Under the pieces are notes generated by a model. It saw only the letters and a program-made list of their open reading frames with translations, was not told the DNA's origin and did not search any database. This document shows positions 50,701 to 59,230 of a stretch of 64,000 bases of DNA, piece after piece. The DNA is from Trypanosoma brucei gambiense DAL972 (Eukaryota; Euglenozoa; Kinetoplastea; Trypanosomatida; Trypanosomatidae), in the NCBI RefSeq assembly GCF_000210295.1, contig NC_026741.1, forward strand, positions 1,612,001 to 1,676,000, in the 5' to 3' direction. The number at the start of each line of letters is the position of its first letter. Position 1 is the stretch's first letter. Both the position numbers and the translations under genes were made by a program.

Positions 50701-51011
50701 GGGATTGTCTTCCCATACCGAATATTCTCTCTAAATCAGTTTGTCGGTTCCTCCATAGTTACTTTATATTGGAAGAGAAAACCTCCTATACAGTATCTGC
50801 CTACGGAGCTCTCAAGAATTATCTCACAACATGTCTCGGTAGAAATGAAAGTGTTGTTGTATTTCTCGATGAGCGGAGGGATTCACAAAATACCCGTGAT
50901 ACAATTGTTGCAGTTTTGTGTGAAGTACTGATGGCTGCGAAAGGGGGTAAGAGAACACTGAGTGGTTGCATCAGCGATGTAGTTGATGCGACGCGGGGGC
51001 TCTACGCGTGA
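47775..51011 (+). CDS. N-myristoylated zinc-finger / protein kinase / leucine-rich-repeat protein
   Basis: 1078 residues from the ATG at 47775, whose start MGCGAS is a myristoylation site (Gly2, Ser6) with a palmitoylatable Cys3; this supports the start. Residues 7-250 are Ser-rich. A B-box/ZZ-like zinc finger lies at about 262-312 (CERCSRC, CDLCMLIFCTDCH). The kinase domain (about 340-600) has GRGSHAKV, VAIK-type Lys371, and DFG at 493-495. TPAYSCPEQF replaces the usual APE. The catalytic loop reads HWDIKPAN (His473-Trp474-Asp475), so the HRD arginine is replaced by Trp; the catalytic Asp and the Lys and Asn are kept. It resembles CAMKK/CAMK-like kinases. A leucine-rich repeat region (about 735-860: LRVLQICENSLRQFPLDVL, LQFLDLSHNHIKDIPPAL) and a C-terminal region follow. 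It probably acts at a membrane, perhaps the flagellum or plasma membrane. Confidence 0.85.
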   Translation: MGCGASSRVVESDDRERHKSPHSAAECSPKLGAAEVSPNAKLKEVPSVSTSVIEGLKGHQGTFVMSKFSNDSMTTSASYLNQPNTNEALPPIQTAEASFAPSDAADSTRGNGRSPFASNFTDSNVATSFLRIPHLNSEVDSDARFSSNAFGSRCRSGSVVSTGVCNVPILPTFSHCNSRDSRFQSPCGVNRCDSYSPTARPHECSRRCGWGEYETLRRLSINNSMDGTNGTIADTATTASSVEHSNNYAGHRYSFIGTDCGCSSLFYDPCERCSRCILDTEAVYRCDLCMLIFCTDCHAEIGAALHRHKLTSFRRAVNSNVTDSFLINKGRNRDGNKVINEYVVIKVLGRGSHAKVNLVQHHQDRTFYAVKILRCDRTKKIHHGIVSKSSTASDDDLLREIAVMKFVSHPNLIKLKEVIDDVESHKVYVIMEYCAKGPVHVHGEPPLPPEKVRKYGCDILSGLLQLHAQYLYHWDIKPANCLVDDNDVAKIADFGACGSSTRTCKVGGTPAYSCPEQFAGTHIGGHVADSWAFAMTLYQMSHGTLAYSTTSISSLRDSMLDPTPLPIQEGVEPELKDLLRRMLNKDMSQRMMLHDAMKHSYFSGYVTQSYTTVEPSNESAECITEDLYARAQQAVLRGKRVGDFFHGVQFVRRIRRMMVRHINTHDVDDDDFFPELREASSLESTQRLVTNEADIHEVHKIVSSFVGDAVKGALRIDGILMTTLHSFVAEAAPLVSKLCCSNNKLTCVGTVDFSKFQHLRVLQICENSLRQFPLDVLHAPRLQFLDLSHNHIKDIPPALTCARELQTLCMNHNQVAYVGCNECGASVLSGESMQKVVLTANPLRHLPAEITSCSKLELILDDAPSLLEEWYASINQSTSVSITWNDIYPCRVYPEVPLFVASKSIKLYNLTILEALGTRNVVLTQFESWLPTGEVNSAAMEEHVRRRQKESVRVNGNDSECEIRSPVVRKTAMNVGDCLPIPNILSKSVCRFLHSYFILEEKTSYTVSAYGALKNYLTTCLGRNESVVVFLDERRDSQNTRDTIVAVLCEVLMAAKGGKRTLSGCISDVVDATRGLYA

Positions 51012-51373
51012 TGGTCCGTATTCGTTTCGATAATATGCGGTGCCAAAGAGGGTAATGTAAAGAGAGAGAGAGAGGAGGGGAAACAAAAAAGCAATAAAGA
51101 GAAAAAATAATAATGATAATAACAATAAAAATGCGCGGTTTATTCAAGTGCAGTTTGCAAAACGGTTGCGGTCGTATTGCTTTTCAGTTACCGTGGATGT
51201 GGAAGGGTTCCGCATCTGCATTCCCACTTTGTATGTGTATTTCTCAATGTGTATTTATGTGTTCATGTGTACGTTTATGTCTGTAGTCGCAGTTGATATG
51301 CAAGTTGGGAGCCATTTGGTTCTTGTGACTGCCGTTGGTCACCTTTATTTGTTTGTTTTTGCGTAATGTGCCT

Positions 51374-51421
51374 GTTGTTTTTTTGTTTTGTTTTTGTTTT
51401 TGTTTTTGTTTTTGTTTTTTT
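51374..51421 (+). repeat. (GTTTTT)n hexamer repeat
   Basis: About seven consecutive GTTTT/GTTTTT units in the 3' flank of the kinase gene. Confidence 0.75.
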
Positions 51422-51749
51422 TTGTATCTTTTCCCTTCCGCCTCCACCTGTCGCACACCTCTCTTTTATTTATTTACTTATTTTTGTTTGTATCGAGTGA
51501 TTTGTGACGAAACGCTGTCCTTTATCGTGAGGGGTTCTTGTTGTTTTTTTTTTTGCATTTACTATGGAGAAGTGAATCAAAAGGAAAATAAGAGCAAAGG
51601 TAAAGAAAAGTGTATCGAGGAACAAATACTGCATGTACACCTGTTGTATTTGTGTTTATTTTACTTATTATTTTTTTTTTGGCATTTTATCATTTTAGTG
51701 CGGAGGGCACGGTGCGGTGTGGTGTGATGTGTCCCACGAGCCTGGGTAA

Positions 51750-51774
51750 CATATATATATATATATATATATAT

Positions 51775-51805
<31 letters not shown>

Positions 51806-51806
51806 T
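51750..51806. repeat. Compound (AT)n(TTTA)n microsatellite
   Basis: About 12 AT units followed by about eight TTTA units. Confidence 0.85.
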
Positions 51807-52656
51807 ATTATTGTCATTAAAAATACAACTATATGTTACACATGTATTCCAGAAAGAAAATGAAAGGAAAGGAAAAAGAGGGGAAGAATAAGTGCATGTA
51901 TTGCACAATACCACATCCATTTATTTGTTTGGTTTATTTGCCTTGAGCGTCACGGAGAATAAATGTTTAAAGTGTTATTGTGTGTGTGTGGGGGGGGGGG
52001 GTATTGTTATTATTGTGTGAAGAGGACATATTTGTGTAATGACGTCTAGTGAGATGATCCAAGTCCTTTTATGTATTTAATTTAATTTAATTTAATTTAT
52101 CTTCCCTTGAACCACGATGTGTTTCTCTCTGCTCTTCACTTCACGTTTACAATTGGCGAGTGCTTTCCTTTTTCTTTGCTCGTATGCGCTACTGTGTGCG
52201 TGTGCGTAATATGTATGTCCCCCGTTTTTTTCTTTCGTTAATTTTATTTATTTGTTTTTCCCTTTGAGCGTTTACGAAAACAAAAGAAAATAAGTAAGTA
52301 ATCGTGTCGGCGCGCACTTGGTTTCGATCGGACGATGTTAAAAGAAAGTGAAAGGATTTTTTTATTTTTTGCTCACGTCTGTGTTCGTGTGAATTCTAGA
52401 CAATTTTTATTTTTATTTTTTTGCTTGAATGAAAGAGAGAATAGTAGAGCGCGACAGGAACGAATCGAGATAAAGGGTTGTTGTTGTTGTTTTTTTCCAA
52501 GTGTGAGTTAATAAAATACAAACACGACTCGTTACTTTATTATAATTTCCCTTCCCTCTTCATCCCTTCCTCCTCAGTGTTGATGCACGTGTGTTTTATC
52601 ATATTTTTTTTTATTAATATTATATTTATTTACTTCGATTACTTTAATTTTTTAAA

Positions 52657-52932
52657 GTCACGCATGCGTGACGCGGTGCACTACGACTTATTTGCATAAT
52701 ATATATATATATATTATGTGTTATATCTTGATATGAATATTTATGTGCGCGTACGTTGAATTATTATTATTATTATACGAGTGTGACGAACATATAACGG
52801 AGTGAAGTGAAACAAGCCCGCATGTGTTAACCCAAATTGCAGCACTTTAACACGACTAATAATAATGATAATAATAAATATTATTATCATTATTGTTATT
52901 AACGCCGGGGCTAACTGTTGCTGCAGCCCCGG
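52657..52932. repeat. Cluster of five palindromes/hairpins
   Basis: (1) GTCACGCATGCGTGAC, 52657-52672, a perfect 16 bp palindrome. (2) A perfect 24 bp palindrome at 52695-52718, CATAAT to ATTATG around (AT)n. (3) GTGTTAA/TTAACAC arms at 52824-52830 and 52847-52853. (4) 16 nt arms at 52861-52876 and 52879-52894 with a 2 nt loop. (5) A GC-rich stem, CCGGGGCT (52905-52912) with AGCCCCGG (52925-52932) and a 12 nt loop. Confidence 0.75.
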
Positions 52933-54789
52933 ATCCTATCTTATCGTCGTATATGTTTATCTTTTTACTTTTCTTTTAAAAAAAAAAAAGATAATAAAGC
53001 AGTATTTATATATAAGTTCTTCCCTCCAGATTATTTTTTGTTACCTTCTTTTTAATTATTATTATTATTATATATATTATCTCCTCTTTCCCCTTTCATT
53101 CAATCTCATTATCAACATCATTGCTGTTAACAACATTTCTTTTATGTGTTTATGTTTACTTTTTACGTATTCGTTTCGTGCTTACTTGAGTTTATGGGTG
53201 AATTAACCAGACTGGTGTTCTGTATTTGTTTATGTGAGTGTGTATAATTTAAAGAAGAAAATGGTTGAAATATGAATAAAGATATAAATATTTGAATGAT
53301 GAATAAATAAATAAATAAATATATGCGTGTGTATGTGTATGTGTATGTGTCATCCATTACTTTTTGCTCTCCGCGTGGTGGTTGAGGAGTGAGAGAAAAA
53401 TTAAAAAGTTAATAGAGAGAAAAGTGTACAGGTATCTGAGAGAATGCACTGATTTGATCCTATGAGGTGCATTTTGTTATATAAACTCAATTGCGTATGT
53501 ATGGGAACGGGAGGGAGTGAAAAGCCTGATTTCTTTCAATAAATAAATATATAATATGATATGAAAGTTATTTGTTTCTTTTTTTTTCTATTATTATTAT
53601 TATTATTATTTTGCAATACTTACATCGTTTCGTTATATGTGTTTGATCCCTTCACTATCCCTCTCATTCAAACTCCCACAACTTTTCTTCGGGCCATCAA
53701 CCCTCCACTTAAATATGTCACTTCTTCGTTTTATTTTTGTTTTGCTCATAACCTGCTGCTGTTTTGGGGTTTTTATTCATTTTATCTGCTCAATTTATTC
53801 ATAATCACTTCTCTTCTATTCTATTTTTGTTTCTTTCTTTTCTTTTTTTTGTCGTTTGACATTTCTTTTTCGTTCTTATTGCTGTTAGGTACCCGCAATT
53901 GTTTTAGTTTGTATTTCACTCACCTCGCCAGAGCGGCATCTTCTTATTTTGTTTTATTAGTTCTTTCCCCCTCGTTGTCTCTCCTTGGCTTTTCAGCTAC
54001 TCCAAGAGACAAACAAGAAACAAAAAAAAAAGAACAGAACAGAACAGAAAAAAATATATTATTAAAAACAAAAACAAAAGCAAAAAAAGAAAGTAAAAGG
54101 GTCACTTTATCTTTTTGTAAACTTCTTCACTTTGATTTCCACTTGTAATTAATTGACCTTCCTGTTTCATAGTTCCTGCTCCCTTGTACCTGTTTATTAT
54201 TATCATTATTACTAGTAGTGTTTGTATTGTTGCGGCTTATTTGCCTTCACGCTAGTAACTTCGAACCGTTGACGCACGGATCTCATTGATTGATTGGGGA
54301 GTTATATATATATATATTCTTCCCTATCAAAAATTAAAAAAGAAGGAAGAGAAAAGAGTATATATTGTTATATAAAGGATTTTAACAACTAAAAGTAAAC
54401 AAAAGGAGGAAGGGAACCCCGGCGTTTGTTATCAACATACGACGACACGTGAATTCAAGCAAACACCACATATATATTCCCTCCGTTTTTTGTAGGTTTT
54501 TTTTTGCCTTTTGGTTTTGGTTTTTTTCTTTAAAAAAACAAATCAGAAGAAAAGGCAAGGAAGCTTACCCTACAGAAGGAGGCTAATTGAAAAGAAAAAA
54601 CCAAATCGGAATAAGTAGGTAAAGGGAGGGTCAGAAAAAAAAAAAAGAACAGAAGAACAAAAAAAAGGGAAATACCCTTAGTTTTTGGTGAAGTGAGAGA
54701 GCCCTGTAGTTTCATTTTTTTTTTTTCAAATATATATCACGAAGCGGTACAGCGAAAAGGAAGGGAGAAGGAGAAGAAAGACTTTATCG

Positions 54790-54842
54790 AGTTTTTTTTT
54801 TTCGTTTGCTTTATATCACTTTTGTCGTTGTTTTGTCCTGAG
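54790..54842 (+). promoter_or_regulatory. Probable spliced-leader acceptor for CDC20
   Basis: A T-rich tract of about 50 nt with few A's is followed by CCTGAG, AG at 54841-54842. It predicts a 5' UTR of about 264 nt. Confidence 0.5.
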
Positions 54843-55106
54843 GTGCTTGGACGCGTAGTGCGAAAGAAATTAATTTCAGAAGGGAAACCGAATCGACAGG
54901 TAGCGGATAAGCCCATTTGCTGTTGTTTTACATCTTTTTAATTCACTCCGTTATTTGTAGAAGCAGAGGATCGTGGTTGACTTGTTTGTGGTTTTTTTTT
55001 GTTTGTCTGTTTGCTTGTTATTGTGTGTGAGTGCATTTGTGCGTTGTAAACTGTTGGCGGGTGAACGAAAAAATAAATCAATAAATAAAGGAACGGATAG
55101 GGGTAG

Positions 55107-56729
55107 ATGAACTTCGAGTTGAGCATCAACACCCCTACGCGTCCCACGCGTTGGGTTTCCAACGAAACGCCATCACCTCCGGTGAACATTTCCTTCTCGA
55201 CTCCGGACCGTTTCATTTCCGATCGGAATTCACAGGATAATTCCATATCACATTTCTTCCTCACAACAAAAGAGAATGTTGTGCCACTGCGTACCGCCTC
55301 AGGTCAGAGGGCCCATTCCTCAGTGATGGTGACGCCGCCAAATCGTGGCACGACGGTTGGTGGTGGTGGTGGTGGGGCCTCTGCTCCACCCGTCTTTGGT
55401 GGTGGCGGCGGCAGTAGTGGTGGTGGAAGCCCCAGCAAATCTGCCAAACGTGCCGCTCAATGTAGTTACACATGTGCACCAGAACTCGGTACGGAACCAT
55501 ACACAAATAAACTTGCCCGTACACTTTTCCCGGGCACCCAGTCTACTGTTTTGGGGATTAACAGTCAGGTGCAACCGCGGCCCGCACCAGAAACAGAGCA
55601 GGAGCGGTACAGCAACTCGCTGGGTGTGGTATTCGAGGAAAATCGGGCAAGGAATTTTATGTCAAGAACGTTCCGGGTTATATCGCGAGCTCCAGAGCGT
55701 ATTCTCGACGCGGTGGATATGATAGACGACTTTTACCTTCAGCTCATGGATTGGTCCGCAAAGGACGTCCTCGCTGTGGGGTTGCAAGGGTCTGTCTACC
55801 TGTGGTATGAGAAAACATCTAACATTGCGCAGCTCCCGTGCCAACGGCCAGCCAACGGGATCATTTGCGGTGTTAGTTGGAGTGAGGATGGAAATCACTT
55901 AGCCCTGGGCGCTGACGACGGCTCAGTGGAGATTTGGGATGTAGAGGCGGAGCGCATTACGCGCCGATTGCATCAACACACGGATCGTGTGGGGGCTCTC
56001 TCATGGAATGGAAGCGTCCTTTCAAGCGGCAGCAAGGACACAACCATTCGTATTAATGATCTACGGGACCCTCTAGGCACATGGACGCTGCAGGCTCACC
56101 GGCAAAGTGTGTGTGGTTTGCGCTGGTCACCTGATGGATTGCGCCTGGCAAGTGGTGGAAACGACAATCAACTTCTGCTCTGGGACATGCGCACTTTATC
56201 CATGAACTCAACACCCTCCATGTTACTCAATAAGCACACAGCAGCGGTAAAAGCAATTGCGTGGAATCCAGTGCAACACAATCTTCTGGTTAGTGGCGGC
56301 GGTTCTGATGACAAGATGTTGCGCTTCTGGAACACGTCGACCGGTGAGTGCATAAGCAACTTTAACGCAGAAAGCCAGGTGTGTGGCGTACTGTGGAACC
56401 ATGGCGGTACAGAACTTGTAAGTTCCCATGGCTATTCCCACAATCGCCTTACAATTTGGAAGTACCCAACGATGCGGCGCGTTGCGGACTTGGCAGGGCA
56501 TACGTCACGTGTTCTGCACATGTGCATGTCAACTGATGGGGAGGTGGTGGTATCCGCAGCAGCTGATGAGACAATTAGGTTTTGGCGTTGCTTCTCCCCA
56601 TGCGAACAAACAAATTACTGCCGAACCCGACACGAGAGCCATCGTGACCCGAATTGCGTACCACCCGGACTGGGGGTAAATGCGCTTCAGTTGGACACAA
56701 GCCTGCGTAATGAGCTCCCCTTGCGCTGA
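55107..56729 (+). CDS. CDC20: CDC20/CDH1-family APC/C activator
   Basis: A 540-residue protein with the family layout: a disordered N-terminus, a conserved block before the propeller (RVISRAPERILDAVDMIDDF, then YLQLMDWS), and seven WD40 repeats from about 210 to 510. The repeats include GVSWSEDGNHLALGADDGSV, SSGSKDTTIRINDLR and SGGNDNQLLLWDMR. A C-box-like DRFISDR lies at 34-40, where the usual DRFIP has Ser for Pro; a KEN triplet follows at 55-57. The protein ends in Leu-Arg where Cdc20/Cdh1 end in Ile-Arg. Two Gly runs (about 88-115) are low complexity. The family brings substrates to the anaphase-promoting complex. CDC20 versus CDH1 cannot be settled from sequence here; CDC20 is used as the name. 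Confidence 0.9.
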   Translation: MNFELSINTPTRPTRWVSNETPSPPVNISFSTPDRFISDRNSQDNSISHFFLTTKENVVPLRTASGQRAHSSVMVTPPNRGTTVGGGGGGASAPPVFGGGGGSSGGGSPSKSAKRAAQCSYTCAPELGTEPYTNKLARTLFPGTQSTVLGINSQVQPRPAPETEQERYSNSLGVVFEENRARNFMSRTFRVISRAPERILDAVDMIDDFYLQLMDWSAKDVLAVGLQGSVYLWYEKTSNIAQLPCQRPANGIICGVSWSEDGNHLALGADDGSVEIWDVEAERITRRLHQHTDRVGALSWNGSVLSSGSKDTTIRINDLRDPLGTWTLQAHRQSVCGLRWSPDGLRLASGGNDNQLLLWDMRTLSMNSTPSMLLNKHTAAVKAIAWNPVQHNLLVSGGGSDDKMLRFWNTSTGECISNFNAESQVCGVLWNHGGTELVSSHGYSHNRLTIWKYPTMRRVADLAGHTSRVLHMCMSTDGEVVVSAAADETIRFWRCFSPCEQTNYCRTRHESHRDPNCVPPGLGVNALQLDTSLRNELPLR

Positions 56730-58251
56730 GGAAGCCCGAACGCGTCACGGCTCTGGATCGTCATCTGACGCTATACGTATATGTTTTTAAATACATGACA
56801 AGGATATCAGGGCGTAAAATATTCATTAAAAGGAAGAGAAACGGTGACGTCAGGAAATGGAAGTGAATTGCTCTAAAGTTTTGTACAGTAATGTTGGAGT
56901 GTCAGGCCACTTGGAAGGGGAGCGCGCGGAAAAGTGGTGAAAGCAACGAAAGAAGGAAGAGGAGGGGGTTTGTATCGTTGAATGGCGAGTGGGAAATTGG
57001 AAGGGCTGAGAGGAATGATTGCACGGCGAGAAGAAGGAGAACAGAGCGGAATCTGAACTTTCGGTGCCCCACCCTTCCCTTCCCTTCCTGAACCGCATCC
57101 CCCAATTCCCACTCGCAAGGGAGCATGCAAAAGCGTACAATTGTATATATGTACATATAAATGACTGTATGGGCTGTATAGGTGATTGTAAAGATCAATG
57201 TCTATATATATATATTTATATTGTCTATGACATTTGCGCGTATGTGGCTGAGTGTGTGGAATGCGGTCAATGTGCCAATGATTATCGCCCGCTTTTAAAA
57301 ACTCCCATTAACTCATCCCATGCATTCCACATTTTCTTACCACACTCCCAAACGTTAGCTTTCTCTCTCATCATGTTTTCTGCTCATGTTGAACTTGTAC
57401 CTGTACGTTTCTTTTTAAAATGAAAAAAATGTGGTACCTTACAGCTCAAATTGTATTGAAGAAAATGGAGAAGGGAATTCGAAAGGAGGCAGAGGAATGA
57501 AACAAGAAGCAGACGGATGAGATGCAAAGGAAGGAGTGGAAGAGAAGCGGGAAGAGACGAGAAACGACCATACACACACACACATATATATATATGTGTC
57601 GGTGTGTGTTTGTATATGTATATGTATTTTTCCAAATGAGTGAAATAATTGTGGATAACGCGATGCGTTACGAGTGTTGTTGGGTGAAGAAGTATAGTAT
57701 GTGACTGTGCGCGTGCGGACTTTTGAGGAGCTACCTAATTTTTTCTTTTTTTTTCAGGTACTAAGACATGGAGATGTATCATCACCTTGTGGTCGTTATT
57801 GTCTTAGGTGCTTCTATTTTTGTTTAATTTCTTTGTGGATACCTCGTTCTCGTTCTTTGCTACGTTAAAAAGTATTTCGGACCTTCATTCGCCCCTCCTT
57901 CCAAAAACGCGTATTCCTTTCGAACGCGAAAAGGAAGGAGGGGCCGCGGGTGGTAGTTCCCTCTTTCTATTTCCATCCCACCCTTCTGACTTTTAAAAAA
58001 AAAAAAAGTTGGTATGCTTCAGAGCCATCAGAGTGGCACCATGAAAAATGGGCGTATCATTACACACTCACTTCACGCGCTGGTGGGATCTCTCCCCTTT
58101 ATCTTGTTTGTTCATTTATTAACCCTTTGCCGCATTACATCACAAAGCGGCGTGTTGTTGGCAACGAGGGAAAGGTGAGAAGAGGGAGGTTGAGTGTAGG
58201 GGCATACATACGGGAGGAAAGAAAAGGGACGAAGGTAAAGGGGGGAAGCAA
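56730..58251. other. 1.5 kb intergenic region
   Basis: No supported gene. A frame at 57019-57423 is low-complexity 3' UTR. It holds (TA)n near 57203-57215 and 57587-57596, (CA)n near 57571-57584, a T tract at 57738-57755 with AG at 57757-57758, and a T-run/A-run junction at 57991-58007. Confidence 0.55.
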
Positions 58252-58848
58252 ATGCTCTCACGCATCAAGAGGCAGCAAGAGGAGGCGCAGGCGGCCACCA
58301 GGTCTGGTGGTGAAAGCGCAATAAATCAACCGGGGCAGAAAGAATCCATGGCTGTTTTGCGCCTCAAAAATGATTTAGACAATTTAGACGGTATTTGCAG
58401 CAAGGTTGTGATTCCCGATCCAGATAACATGCTGCGGATGAAGGTCACCGTCCGTCCATCCCGGCCTTCCATTTGGCATGGAGGACTCTTCGATTTCCTT
58501 CTAGAGTTCCGTGAGGAATACCCGTACGAAGGCCCAAGAGTGCGGTACGTGGGGCCCAACCGAGTGTGGCATCCGAACATTGAGGGAAGTGAATTTGCTG
58601 AAAAGGAAGGTATGGAGAAGGCATCACGAAAGACGGAGTGGAGTGTTTGTCTAAGTTTCCAGACGGATTGGAAACCAACTTTCAGTCTTCGTGATGTTAT
58701 TATCATGATTGAACTCCTCTTCCAAGATCCCAACCCTGATGATCCGCTACACGGAACGTCAAAACAGGCGGCACAGATGATGAAAGACGACCCTGTGAGG
58801 TTTAGGACGAAGGCTCGTTACTGGATGAGTGGGCATTATATCGACTGA
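58252..58848 (+). CDS. UBC12: UBC12-type E2 (NEDD8-conjugating enzyme) with an insert before the active-site cysteine
   Basis: A 198-residue E2. The N-terminus (MLSRIKRQQEEAQAA) resembles the Ubc12 tail (MIKLxxxKK..) that docks on the NEDD8 E1. The UBC fold follows: RLKNDLDNLDGI, FDFLLEFREEYPYEGPRVRY, the HPN triad in VWHPNIEG, catalytic Cys133 in WSVCLSFQTDWKP, and the Ubc12-like end LFQDPNPDDPLH ... GHYID. In human Ubc12 seven residues separate HPN from the Cys; here there are about 22, so some 15 residues (within GSEFAEKEGMEKASRKTE) are inserted next to the active site. Expected role: transfer of NEDD8 to cullins. Confidence 0.85.
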   Translation: MLSRIKRQQEEAQAATRSGGESAINQPGQKESMAVLRLKNDLDNLDGICSKVVIPDPDNMLRMKVTVRPSRPSIWHGGLFDFLLEFREEYPYEGPRVRYVGPNRVWHPNIEGSEFAEKEGMEKASRKTEWSVCLSFQTDWKPTFSLRDVIIMIELLFQDPNPDDPLHGTSKQAAQMMKDDPVRFRTKARYWMSGHYID

Positions 58849-59230
58849 GTTGTAGCCGCCGATTGGGGCTGCTTACTTGAAAATGCGACCACCGAGTGTG
58901 TTCTCCTCAAATAAAGGAGTTTGGTGGCGCATCAGGTGGCTCCACAGAAACGGTGTTGCGTGTAAAATAACTGAAAATTATTGGATATCTCAGGGCGCGT
59001 TCCCCTCTCCCCTTTCCGATAGCACACGGGACACGGGGTTGCATTTCGCACTCCGAACCACGTATATACATCCGTGTATATCGGATGGTGATCTTTGTTT
59101 ATGTGCTTGCCTTCACTCGCTTTCTTTCCCCCCCCCTCCTATTGTGTGTCCTTCTCCCCACAAAATATGTTAACACACATTTGTGCGTTCGTGCGTGCAC
59201 ATTCAAAATGAAACGTGTCACTGTCCGTAC
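58849..59230. other. Intergenic: 3' UTR and acceptor region
   Basis: No supported gene. A pyrimidine tract at 59003-59020 has AG at 59023-59024. A second, stronger C/T tract lies at 59110-59160; its first AG is at 59254-59255, past the first ATG of the next gene. Confidence 0.55.

Larger units (their letters stand above)
51012..55106. other. 4.1 kb AT-rich gene desert before CDC20
   Basis: No supported gene, tRNA or mobile element. It holds (GTTTTT)n at 51374-51421, (AT)n then (TTTA)n at 51750-51806, a G run at 51990-51999, (TTTAA)5 at 52076-52099, and a cluster of palindromes and hairpins at 52657-52932. Also (ATT)n at 53055-53071 and 53592-53613, and alternating T-rich and A-rich blocks. 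The CDC20 acceptor lies near 54842. Open frames are low-complexity. Confidence 0.6.
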
